The notes under the pieces were generated by a model. It made no database searches, was not told the DNA's origin, and saw only the letters and a list, made by a program, of their open reading frames with translations. Of a stretch of DNA of 64,000 nucleotides, positions 27,458 through 35,858 are shown in pieces; position 1 is the stretch's first letter, and every line of letters begins with the position of its first letter. Source of the stretch: Cyclonatronum proteinivorum (GTDB lineage Bacteria; Bacteroidota; Rhodothermia; Balneolales; Cyclonatronaceae); assembly GCF_003353065.1 (NCBI RefSeq), contig NZ_CP027806.1, forward strand, positions 620,001 to 684,000, given 5' to 3'. A program made the translations under genes and the position numbers.

Positions 27458-29196
27458 TGTTTAAGCCCAAAATTATTTACGGTCTCAAAGTGAATGATGA
27501 GCATTTGCAGGTTGTCCGGTTCGAAAAAAACGGCAAAGTGCTCAAAGCTGTGGCAATCAGGCAGGTCGATCTCAGCGGGCTATTGTCGGGACGGGAAAAA
27601 GAGCTTGAAGGCGGAAGTACGACCGAAGATGTTTTTGGATTTGAGGAGCAAGAGGAACAACTTGTTGGTGCCGCTGCTGCCGCTGCTTCTGCAAAGTCTA
27701 ATGGGGACACCCTTGATACGCTGGAAGATTTGGGCTTTGACCTCGACGGAGATGAAGGGTCAGACAGCTGGACTGTAGGATCAGAAAACACTCAGGATGA
27801 TGAAATGGTGACCGTGGTGAGTGCGCTCGACCGCGTGTTCATCGAGTTCAACGATAAAAAAATCAACCTTGCTTTTGTGATGCCTACCGGCAGCACATCC
27901 TGGTTTACCCTCAGCATTCCCCCTGATCTTAAATCGCAAAAGCAAAAGGCTGCCTACATTGAAGACCGCCTTTCCCGGGTTTATAACCAGCAGATGCCAG
28001 AACCTGATACCTACAAATGGGTACATACCACGGATAACAAGGTGCTCATCGGAAGCTGCCCTGACAGCATCCTGTTGCTGGAACTGCTTGAGCGGCTCAA
28101 CTACACCCGTCAGCAGACTTATTTTTTGAGGGCCTGCCTGCCTGAAGAAGTCGCCCTCATGCAGTATGTTGAAGTGAAAAATAAAAAAGGAGAAGCGGAG
28201 GAACAGGAGGGCAGCAGTATACTCATTGATTTTGGGGTGTCATCAGCCCGAATCACCATTATCAAAAACGGGATTATTCAGTCTGCTATGCCCCTTATTC
28301 CGCGGGTGAATCAGGTTTCGGCTTATGCGAACAAGGTCTTCAGCCGGATGCTGATGGAGCTCGAGAAAGGGGATGTAAAGTTCATCAGTGAAATTATCAT
28401 TAACGATGGTATTGGGGCTGAAGAACTGCTTATGGATATCTTTGAGTCCACATTTATGTCGCTCCCCTGCAAAATCCTAAAAGCGGATCAGCATGAGCGC
28501 ATAGAAACGGCCCCTTCACTTAAGCAGCAGGTTCCTCCTGCGATTGCAGGAGCTGTACTCGCAGCCTGGGGTAAACCGAGCAATCTAACGCAGGGAATGA
28601 GCTTTATTCCCAGACACGTGCAAGACCGTCAGAAAATATTTAAGCTTCAATGGCACGGTGTGATGTTACTCATCTGTATTGCAGCCGTACCCATAGTAGT
28701 GAATAATTTGTACCACAGCACGCAGTTCCAGCTTAATGATGCGAGGCGGGAGGCCGAGTTGCTGCAAATGCAGCTCTTCGAGGCCCGTGGCATTGCTGAT
28801 ACCGTAAGGGAGTTTGACGGAAGAAATGCACAGCTTTTACGGCAGCTCGGAGAGATGGAAGAACTCGGTCAGGGCACCCGGATGTGGAGTACCACCCTTG
28901 AAATGCTGCATGCAGGCCTTCCTGAAATTCGGAGTACCTGGATCACCAGCATGCAATACAGCAACAATGTACTTATTCTGGAAGGCACAACCATGCTTCG
29001 TCAAAATATACCTCTTGTGGCTAATCTGTTTTATGAAGCCGGTGTTCAACAGGTATCAGCGGTAGAAATCAGAGATCGTCAGTTCTACAATTTCAGAATT
29101 ATTGTGAATCGGATTACACGCGACCCCGCTGACTTCAACCCGGTTGTGCCACCGCCACCACCCCGTGAAAACACCCTTGCAGGAGGTCAGCAATGA
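27457..29196 (+). CDS. PilM-PilN fusion (GspL-like alignment protein)
   Basis: Residues 1-390 look like an actin-like PilM domain (IIYGLKVNDEHLQVVRF; later SILIDFGVSSARITIIKNG). The domain is interrupted at about 45-125 by an acidic, Ala-rich insertion. A single membrane helix lies at about 399-418 (HGVMLLICIAAVPIVV). It is followed by a coiled segment and a PilN-type periplasmic domain (STTLEMLHAGLPEIRSTWIT; NIPLVANLFYEAGVQQVSAVEI). Classical systems have separate PilM and PilN, while type II GspL has the fused plan. The gene overlaps the PilT-like gene by 1 base and the next gene by 4 bases, implying coupled translation. It should link the ATPase ring to the periplasmic alignment complex. 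Confidence 0.75.
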   Translation: MFKPKIIYGLKVNDEHLQVVRFEKNGKVLKAVAIRQVDLSGLLSGREKELEGGSTTEDVFGFEEQEEQLVGAAAAAASAKSNGDTLDTLEDLGFDLDGDEGSDSWTVGSENTQDDEMVTVVSALDRVFIEFNDKKINLAFVMPTGSTSWFTLSIPPDLKSQKQKAAYIEDRLSRVYNQQMPEPDTYKWVHTTDNKVLIGSCPDSILLLELLERLNYTRQQTYFLRACLPEEVALMQYVEVKNKKGEAEEQEGSSILIDFGVSSARITIIKNGIIQSAMPLIPRVNQVSAYANKVFSRMLMELEKGDVKFISEIIINDGIGAEELLMDIFESTFMSLPCKILKADQHERIETAPSLKQQVPPAIAGAVLAAWGKPSNLTQGMSFIPRHVQDRQKIFKLQWHGVMLLICIAAVPIVVNNLYHSTQFQLNDARREAELLQMQLFEARGIADTVREFDGRNAQLLRQLGEMEELGQGTRMWSTTLEMLHAGLPEIRSTWITSMQYSNNVLILEGTTMLRQNIPLVANLFYEAGVQQVSAVEIRDRQFYNFRIIVNRITRDPADFNPVVPPPPPRENTLAGGQQ

Positions 29197-30035
29197 GTTA
29201 CAGTTTGCGGAATACCCTTCTGCTTGCAGCAACGCTTCTACTGATGATCTGCATCGGCAGTTTGTGGCTTTATTTTGGCAGCTATAAGGAGTTAGGCGAG
29301 ATAGAAGAAAAAAATGAGGTCCAGCGGGCCGAGTTTTTAAGGCTGAATGCCATTGCTGTTCGGTTTACGGAAGTTTTTGAACAGAACGAGACCCTTACAC
29401 ACCGTATTGACCATTACCCCAAAACCCTGTTTCCCAGCCACAGACTCCCGCACCTGTACGATTACCTGCGCTTAGCTGACCGCGGGTCCGTGTTTATGAA
29501 CTTCACATTTTCTGACAGCACTGCACAGGGTAATTACGGACGCATGCGGTTTAATGTGGACGGTGTCGCTGACTACCGGCAGCTGCGTGATTTTATCTAT
29601 ACCGTTGAGCATTCAAGCCCGACAGTACGCATCACTGACTTGCAACTGCGGCCTACCAGCAATCAGGATAACCTCCATGAAGTTGGCTTCCGGATGAACC
29701 TCGCTGCTTTCTACAACCGGGGCGGCAGGAACGTGATCCCGACCTACGCCGAGCAAATTCGGGGTGAACTCCCGCACAACCCCTTCTTCCCGCTCATTCA
29801 CGGTGTAGCGCCCAATGCCAACAATCTGATCGAACCGGAGCGCTCCCGCCTGCAGGCCATCACCGATCAGGCCATCTTCCTGTACGATCAGGGAAATCAG
29901 CTCAGGCGGCTTCAGCTGCGTGAGCGGGTGCATCTGGGCTACCTGGAAAGCATTTCGGCAGAGCGAAGCGAAGCGACCTTCCTGCTAAACAAAGGCGGCA
30001 TCATCGAACGCGTAACGTTGAGGATAAACCCATGA
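29193..30035 (+). CDS. PilO-like alignment protein with PilP-like C-terminal region
   Basis: The 280-residue protein has one N-terminal membrane helix (about 6-27), a coiled segment (EIEEKNEVQRAEFLRLN) and a ferredoxin-like domain typical of PilO (about 80-180; FTFSDSTAQG, VADYRQLRDFIYTVE). The C-terminal 90 residues (NPFFPLIHG, then strands with DQAIFLYDQGNQLRRLQLRERVH in two pieces) resemble the PilP/GspC homology region that touches the secretin. A separate pilP gene is absent, so a PilO-PilP fusion is inferred. It starts with an ATGA overlap with the upstream gene and overlaps the secretin gene by 4 bases. No lipoprotein signal is present. Confidence 0.6.
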   Translation: MSYSLRNTLLLAATLLLMICIGSLWLYFGSYKELGEIEEKNEVQRAEFLRLNAIAVRFTEVFEQNETLTHRIDHYPKTLFPSHRLPHLYDYLRLADRGSVFMNFTFSDSTAQGNYGRMRFNVDGVADYRQLRDFIYTVEHSSPTVRITDLQLRPTSNQDNLHEVGFRMNLAAFYNRGGRNVIPTYAEQIRGELPHNPFFPLIHGVAPNANNLIEPERSRLQAITDQAIFLYDQGNQLRRLQLRERVHLGYLESISAERSEATFLLNKGGIIERVTLRINP

Positions 30036-31279
30036 AAAACAAATTCAAATATCAAAAAATGTTCCGCCAGATCTTTTGTGTACGCGTGATGGTTTTGCTG
30101 CTTTTTAGCGCGCTCATGCTCATGCCCGCGGCATCTGTGCAGGCGCAGGAACGGCTACCCATCCGGGAGTTCACGCCGCACAATGCTGTGGTTGTACTTG
30201 ACCGCAACCTGAGTTTCGACCATGCCGTGCGTATTCTGAGCGACTTTTCCACCAGACTCGATAACCGTGTTATTCTTAACATGAGCAGCTTCACCGGACC
30301 CATCGGACTGGGCATACCCGGTCTGCACTGGTTTGATACACTCGACCTAATTGCCAACTACAATCAGCTTGATGTCGTAACCCTGCCCGACCGGATTGAA
30401 GTCCGCGACCGGATAGTACCTGCGGCGCAGGCAGCCGCTGAGCGCGGAAGGGCACCCGCACGGCGTATTTATGCGGATACCCGTGAAATCGAAATTTCGG
30501 CAACCTTCTTCCAGGGCGACCGTCGTTTCCTCCGGGAAATCGGGGTGAACTGGTCGGCCATCCGGAACGGTATCGTGGAAGTTGCCAGCCTTGGCGCAAG
30601 CACGGTGAGCGAAGCGCAGTTTTCAGCCGGGGTGAACATCAGTGAGATGGTCGGAACCGGTCAATGGCAGGTTGATGCTCTCCTGAATACCCTCGAAGCC
30701 ATCAACAAAGGTGAAATACTGTCCTCACCGACCATCAAAGTGATGGAGGGGGAAGTCGGACGCATTCAGGTCGGGCAGGATTTTTCCATCAAACAGCGGG
30801 ACTTTGCCGGCAATATCATCGATCAGTTTTACAGCACCGGTACCATTCTCACCGTAACCCCCTGGCTGATCACAACCGATGATGTGCCTTTTATCTACAT
30901 GGAAGTCATGGCCGAAAGAAGCTCGGCCCAGCCTGATGCCGTAAGTACTATTATCAACAAGCAGGAAGCAACCACCAAGGTATTGCTTGTTGACGGTGAA
31001 ACAACCGCCATTGCCGGACTGTACGAAACCGAACAAAGTACTGTACGGCGTGGCGTACCGCTGCTCAAAGACCTGCCCCCGTGGTTTTTTGGCCTTCGCT
31101 ACCTGTTCGGCTTTGAAACGGTGCAGCACACGCAGCGTGAACTCATTATTGTGATACAGGCAAAACTTGTCCCTGGTATCGAAGATCGGATACAACAAGA
31201 ATCAATGAGCCGCATGGAGCTCATACGCCGCGAGTCTGAACAGCTCCGCCGGCAACATCAGCTGCCCTCAGATGAGTAA
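30032..31279 (+). CDS. Outer-membrane secretin, short form (PilQ/GspD family)
   Basis: This forms the outer-membrane gate of the apparatus. A long signal peptide ends near residue 39 (ASVQAQ). One N-domain follows (about 45-125). The secretin core (about 150-385) carries the family strands: REIEISATFFQGD, NTLEAINKGEILSSPTIKVMEG in two pieces, VGQDFSIKQ, GTILTVTPWL and the C-terminal block TTAIAGLYETEQSTVRRGVPLLKDLP. At 415 residues it is much shorter than classical PilQ or GspD (600-750), having lost AMIN or extra N domains. The last 35 residues are charged and helical. It is the last gene before a strong terminator, and its order after M-N and O-P matches pilMNOPQ. Confidence 0.9.
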   Translation: MKNKFKYQKMFRQIFCVRVMVLLLFSALMLMPAASVQAQERLPIREFTPHNAVVVLDRNLSFDHAVRILSDFSTRLDNRVILNMSSFTGPIGLGIPGLHWFDTLDLIANYNQLDVVTLPDRIEVRDRIVPAAQAAAERGRAPARRIYADTREIEISATFFQGDRRFLREIGVNWSAIRNGIVEVASLGASTVSEAQFSAGVNISEMVGTGQWQVDALLNTLEAINKGEILSSPTIKVMEGEVGRIQVGQDFSIKQRDFAGNIIDQFYSTGTILTVTPWLITTDDVPFIYMEVMAERSSAQPDAVSTIINKQEATTKVLLVDGETTAIAGLYETEQSTVRRGVPLLKDLPPWFFGLRYLFGFETVQHTQRELIIVIQAKLVPGIEDRIQQESMSRMELIRRESEQLRRQHQLPSDE

Positions 31280-31370
31280 ACAGAAAAGCCGGGTTTAGGT
31301 GGCCCGGTGCCGGACGCTTCTTTAAGGTTGTCCCGACAGAAGCACCGGACTGACCTCTCAGAACGGTACC

Positions 31371-31410
31371 CTTCACCCCGGAGCATACGCTTTCGGGGTG
31401 AAGTTTTTTT
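31371..31410 (+). terminator. Terminator of the pilus-like operon
   Basis: The arms CTTCACCCCG (31371-31380) and CGGGGTGAAG (31394-31403) are perfect, with a 13-nt loop and a run of seven T at 31404-31410. It lies 92 bp after the secretin stop and marks the operon end. Confidence 0.9.
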
Positions 31411-31973
31411 AACCCGTACCAACCCGGCTGTTATGGAAAATGTGGGTCAGTCGGAGCCACGCTGCCGTATCAATCAGGGGCTTTTTTATTTTTTGGGTAA
31501 AACTCCGAGAGCATCAATGGTTTCGTCGTAGCTTGTGAACTCCCAAACCTAAGATTGGTCCCTTGCTTTTGGTGTTTCGGGGCTACGTAAAACTTTGGTG
31601 CACCAAAAACCTGAGCACGAAGGCCGGGTTCACCTCTGATAGCCGGCTTGGGGCACTTTAGCATCACCCTATAAAAAACCGGACCAAAAGGCGCAGGTTA
31701 TTTTGATTCAGGCTAAATAGGGCAGGCTTGAGCAAATTTTAGTCCATCAGCGAAAATTCGCTAATTGGTGTTGGGAATATCCGCCCATAAATCGTTATTT
31801 TAAGGATCTGTTATTGGCAACACAATTGATGGTGCTGTTAGCCGGATAAATTACCGGCAAAACCCGGAAAGGGGTTTTCTTACATACACAGTGCCATCTG
31901 CTTATGTTGATTTTCAGGAACTTCGTTCAAAAAAGTAATCACCGCAATCATTTCAATTCCGGGAAATAATATT
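31411..31973. other. Intergenic region upstream of aconitase
   Basis: No credible gene is present. It contains a perfect 14-bp palindrome at 31594-31607 (TTTGGTGCACCAAA) that could bind a dimeric regulator, and A/T-rich sequence before the aconitase start. The promoter of the aconitase gene is expected here but I could not place it reliably. Confidence 0.5.
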
Positions 31974-34697
31974 ATGAGCAATATGAAAAATTTTGCAGGC
32001 AGCCGCGCCACGCTAAAAACCAAAAGTGGTTCGGGTGTCATCTATCGGCTGGACGCGCTCGCTAAGGAAGGCATTGGAGACATCGACCGTCTTCCTTTTT
32101 CCATAAAAGTACTGCTTGAATCCGTACTTCGTGAATATGACGATTATGTAGTAAGAGAAAAAGATATTGAGCTGCTCGCAGGCTACAATGCAGCAAATCC
32201 GGCTCAGGAAGAAATCCCCTTTAAACCGGCCCGTGTAGTCCTGCAGGATTTCACCGGCGTACCTTCCGTAGTCGATCTCGCCGCCCTCCGCTCTGCGATG
32301 GCCCGCGCAGGTGGTGATCCTCAGAAAATCAATCCTGTGGTACCGGTCGATCTCGTGATTGATCACTCGGTTCAGGTTGACGCCTTTGGTCAGGACTTTG
32401 CTTTTATGTTCAACCGCGAGCTCGAGTTTGAGCGCAACCGTGAGCGCTACGAGTTTCTGCGCTGGGGTCAGAAGGCTTTCAAAAACTTCAGCGTTGTGCC
32501 GCCTGCCCGCGGTATCGTGCATCAGGTGAACCTCGAGTACCTCGCCAAGGCGGTTTGGAGCCGTCAGGAGAATGGCGAAACCATTTTCTACCCCGACTCA
32601 CTTGTCGGAACCGACTCTCACACGACCATGATCAACGGCCTCGGTATCGTAGGTTGGGGTGTGGGCGGTATCGAAGCGGAAGCCGTAATGCTGGGTCAGC
32701 CGATTTACATGCTGATTCCCGAAGTGATCGGCTTCAAGATTACCGGTCAGATGCCGGAAGGCGTAACCGCAACGGACCTCACCCTTACCGTAACTCAAAT
32801 GCTGCGCAAGAAAGGCGTAGTTGGTAAATTCGTTGAGTTCTACGGCGACGGCCTCTCAAGCATGAGCCTGCCCGACCGCGCAACCATTGCGAATATGGCG
32901 CCCGAATACGGCGCAACCATGGGCTTCTTCCCGATTGATAAGGAGTCGCTGCGCTACATGTCCCGCACCGGTCGTTCCGATGATTTGGTGGATACGGTAG
33001 AGCGCTACACCAAAGAACAGGGTCTGTTCCGCGAAGACGGCATGACCGATCCGCTCTTTACCGACAACCTGCACCTCGACCTTTCTACCGTAGAGTCCTC
33101 GCTTGCCGGACCGAAGCGCCCGCAGGATCGTGTGCCGCTTGATGAAATGAAGAAGTCATTCAACATCTCCCTCACAAGCAAAGAGCCGACGAGCGGTTTT
33201 GCCCTTGAGCAAGAGAAGCTTGCCGCCAAAGGCACCTTCAAAAACGGTACGACCGTAGATATGAAGCACGGGGATGTCGTTATTGCTGCCATCACCTCCT
33301 GTACCAATACATCCAACCCTTCGGTTATGCTGGGTGCCGGTATTCTGGCGAAAAAAGCGAACGAGCGCGGTCTCAAAGTGCCGCCTTTCGTGAAGACATC
33401 GCTTGCGCCGGGTTCCCGCGTTGTTACCGAATACCTCGAAGAAGCCGGGCTCACCCCTGAGCTCGACAAACTGGGCTTCCACCTCGTAGGCTACGGCTGT
33501 ACGACCTGTATCGGAAACTCAGGTCCGCTGCCCGAGCCCGTTGAAGCCGCCATCAAAGAAGGCGATCTGATTGTTGCCGGCGTACTCTCCGGAAACCGGA
33601 ACTTCGAAGGCCGTATCCATCCCAATGTGAAAGCCAACTATCTCGCTTCACCGCCGCTGGTTGTGGCCTATGCCCTCGCCGGTACGGTCGATATCGACCT
33701 GGTAACCGAGCCCATCGGTAAGGACAAAGACGGCAAGGATGTGTTCCTGAAGGAAATCTGGCCGACAACCGACGAGATTCTGGAGCATCTCGATAATGCG
33801 GTGCGTCCGGATCTGTTCCACAAAATGTACGATGGTATTGCTGATTCCAACGAAGAGTGGAACAACATCCCGATTACGGGTGGCGCACTGTTCGAGTGGA
33901 AGGAAGATTCAACCTACATTCAGGAACCGCCCTTCTTCGTGGATATGGGTGCGGAACTTGAGCCGATTCAGCCGATTAAAAATGCGCGCTGTCTCGTGAA
34001 GGTTGGCGATTCCATCACAACCGACCACATCTCGCCTGCAGGATCTATCAAAGCTGATACGCCGGCCGGATTCTACCTTGTTGGTAACGGGGTGGAAAGC
34101 AAAGACTTCAACTCCTACGGTTCCCGTCGCGGAAACGACCGCGTGATGACCCGCGGTACGTTTGCCAACGTGCGTCTGAAAAATCAGCTGGCCCCTGGCA
34201 CAGAAGGCGGCTACACGACCTACTTCCCGACCGGTGAAGTGCGCTTCATTTATGACGCCTCTATGGATTATCAGAAAGAAGGCACTCCGCTTGTGGTACT
34301 GGCGGGTAAGGAATACGGAACCGGCTCATCGCGCGACTGGGCGGCCAAAGGCACCAACCTGCTTGGTGTGAAAGCCGTTATCGCAGAGTCTTTCGAGCGT
34401 ATTCACCGCTCCAACCTCGTGGGCATGGGCGTACTGCCGCTTCAGTTCGAAGAAGGTCAGAATGCCGACACCCTGGGACTCGACGGTGATGAGTACTTTA
34501 CCTTTGAAGTCGATGATAATGTGAAGCCGCGTCAGGAAGTTTGGGTTACCGCAAGCAAGAGCGAAAAGCCTGATTTCGACGGTAAAGTGTCACGCTTCAA
34601 AACCATTTGCCGCATTGATACACCGGTAGAAGTGGATTATTTCAAAAATGGTGGTATCTTGCAGACAGTCCTTCGCAAGTTCATGAGCGAAGACTAA
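31974..34697 (+). CDS. acnA: Aconitate hydratase A
   Basis: This enzyme interconverts citrate and isocitrate in the TCA cycle, using a [4Fe-4S] cluster in the cytoplasm. The 907-residue length and domain order match the AcnA/IRP1 type. The cluster ligands are visible: C443 in [11 protein letters not shown], then C509 and C512 in [14 protein letters not shown]. The 66- and 3-residue spacings are those of E. coli AcnA. The C-terminal swivel domain carries [15 protein letters not shown] and [15 protein letters not shown]. The first ATG is used; a second Met three codons later is an alternative. It is a single-gene unit closed by a hairpin. No oddities were seen, so it should be functional. Confidence 0.97.
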   Translation: MSNMKNFAGSRATLKTKSGSGVIYRLDALAKEGIGDIDRLPFSIKVLLESVLREYDDYVVREKDIELLAGYNAANPAQEEIPFKPARVVLQDFTGVPSVVDLAALRSAMARAGGDPQKINPVVPVDLVIDHSVQVDAFGQDFAFMFNRELEFERNRERYEFLRWGQKAFKNFSVVPPARGIVHQVNLEYLAKAVWSRQENGETIFYPDSLVGTDSHTTMINGLGIVGWGVGGIEAEAVMLGQPIYMLIPEVIGFKITGQMPEGVTATDLTLTVTQMLRKKGVVGKFVEFYGDGLSSMSLPDRATIANMAPEYGATMGFFPIDKESLRYMSRTGRSDDLVDTVERYTKEQGLFREDGMTDPLFTDNLHLDLSTVESSLAGPKRPQDRVPLDEMKKSFNISLTSKEPTSGFALEQEKLAAKGTFKNGTTVDMKHGDVVIAAITSCTNTSNPSVMLGAGILAKKANERGLKVPPFVKTSLAPGSRVVTEYLEEAGLTPELDKLGFHLVGYGCTTCIGNSGPLPEPVEAAIKEGDLIVAGVLSGNRNFEGRIHPNVKANYLASPPLVVAYALAGTVDIDLVTEPIGKDKDGKDVFLKEIWPTTDEILEHLDNAVRPDLFHKMYDGIADSNEEWNNIPITGGALFEWKEDSTYIQEPPFFVDMGAELEPIQPIKNARCLVKVGDSITTDHISPAGSIKADTPAGFYLVGNGVESKDFNSYGSRRGNDRVMTRGTFANVRLKNQLAPGTEGGYTTYFPTGEVRFIYDASMDYQKEGTPLVVLAGKEYGTGSSRDWAAKGTNLLGVKAVIAESFERIHRSNLVGMGVLPLQFEEGQNADTLGLDGDEYFTFEVDDNVKPRQEVWVTASKSEKPDFDGKVSRFKTICRIDTPVEVDYFKNGGILQTVLRKFMSED

Positions 34698-34737
34698 GCA
34701 CAACTCGTACTTCAATCGAAACACCTACTTGCACAGC

Positions 34738-34763
34738 AAAAGGCCGCCCTCGGGTGGCCTTTT
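34738..34763 (+). terminator. Terminator after acnA
   Basis: The arms AAAAGGCCGCCC (34738-34749) and GGGTGGCCTTTT (34752-34763) pair with one G-T wobble, closing on a very short loop, and are followed by a T-rich tail. Confidence 0.75.
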
Positions 34764-34940
34764 CTGTTTTAAGTTTGAATATTCAGGACCTTCTGTCGTA
34801 CGGATTTTTAGCTAAGGTCTTTTATTGCATACAGTTGAACGGGCACGGAAAAGACGGTGCCGAATCCTGCTTCATTGGACATTTACGACAGGCTTATTTA
34901 AATTATGATGTATCCTTTTTACTATTGAGACAAGTCTGTT

Positions 34941-35378
34941 TTGAAATTTCGCGCCCTTCTTTTTTTAGCCTGTTATCTGGTGCTGCTGGTTCAGCCGGTT
35001 TTGCCTATGGTGCAGTATCAGCTTGGCGCGGGTTGTGTTTCAGATTTATTCCACAACAAGTATGCGGTTACCCTGCCGTGTTTATGTGAAGCCGAAGCAC
35101 AGCAAGCTTCGGAAGCGAACCCCGCATCGGTTGTATCAATGCTTTCCGCACTGATCGCAACAGTGGATGGGGCAGCTGAACATACAACACTTCCTCATGA
35201 AAAACCGCAAATGCCGGATCTCCTGAACCTGGATAATCACGCGGTATTTATCCCGCTGGTGTTTATTCCGGTTGTGATCCGTGCTGAATCAGAACGTTTG
35301 CTTACCACTATCCTTCAGTGTGATTGTATTCAGGTGCCCTACAGCCCGCCTTTGGCACCTCCGCAGTTTCTGGCATAA
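34941..35378 (+). CDS. Small secreted protein upstream of the cbb3 oxidase genes
   Basis: The 145-codon frame starts with TTG (MKFRALLFLACYLVLLVQPV), giving a short hydrophobic signal-like segment. The rest is mostly unstructured, with six Cys including CLC and CDC pairs and a Pro-rich tail (PPLAPPQFLA). Small proteins of this plan are seen beside metal and cytochrome genes in Bacteroidota, so a role in copper or haem handling is possible but not shown. An ATG-initiated frame at 34754 overlaps its 5' half but lacks any such features. The gene is followed after 249 bp by ccoS on the same strand. Confidence 0.5.
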   Translation: MKFRALLFLACYLVLLVQPVLPMVQYQLGAGCVSDLFHNKYAVTLPCLCEAEAQQASEANPASVVSMLSALIATVDGAAEHTTLPHEKPQMPDLLNLDNHAVFIPLVFIPVVIRAESERLLTTILQCDCIQVPYSPPLAPPQFLA

Positions 35379-35627
35379 GTAAGTTTACTACATCGGGTAT
35401 GCAGGCCTGTTCCGGGGCATGTGCATGGGCTATCGCTCCAGCTTAGAAACCGGAACCTGTGTGCTGTATCAAGCGCTCATCAGGCCCCCTTTACAGATAC
35501 CCGATAATCAGAACGCGTGTCTGGCTTGAACCGGTAACCCTCAGACCCCATGCACGCACTGCCCGCCAGACGCCCGGAATGTCCGGGGAAACGGTACGTA
35601 AAATTTTGAACCCCATATAAAGGGTAT

Positions 35628-35855
35628 ATGCTACTTGAACAATCCATATCTGTACACGGCGGTATCTGGATACTGCTGCTGTTCTCGCTGCTGATAATTC
35701 TCAGCGGAATCGCACTCTTCAGCTGGGCCTGGATGTCAGGTCAGTTTGATGACATCAACAAAGGTGCGCAGCTGCCTTTCAATGAAGAAGAACCCGCCGG
35801 TGAACCTACAGATCAGCTTTTTAAACCTGATGAAGAAACGCCATCAAGCAAATAA
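35628..35855 (+). CDS. ccoS: cbb3 oxidase maturation protein CcoS
   Basis: The 75-residue protein has one membrane helix (about 12-34) followed by the CcoS hallmark FSWAWMSGQFDDINKGAQLP, where SGQFDD is highly conserved. CcoS is needed to insert haem and copper into CcoN. The gene ends 3 bp before ccoN. An acidic tail (residues 50-75) follows, as in other family members. Confidence 0.85.
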   Translation: MLLEQSISVHGGIWILLLFSLLIILSGIALFSWAWMSGQFDDINKGAQLPFNEEEPAGEPTDQLFKPDEETPSSK

Positions 35856-35858
35856 TTT

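Noticed and set aside
20112-31279. Tad/Flp pilus system
   Set aside because: No TadZ, TadB/TadC pair, RcpA-type proteins or Flp motif; a single platform protein and separate PilB/PilT ATPases fit T4P/T2SS better.
34754-35089. A 111-codon ATG frame overlapping the small secreted protein gene
   Set aside because: It starts inside the acnA terminator tail, has no signal peptide or family motif, and conflicts with the better-supported frame at 34941.
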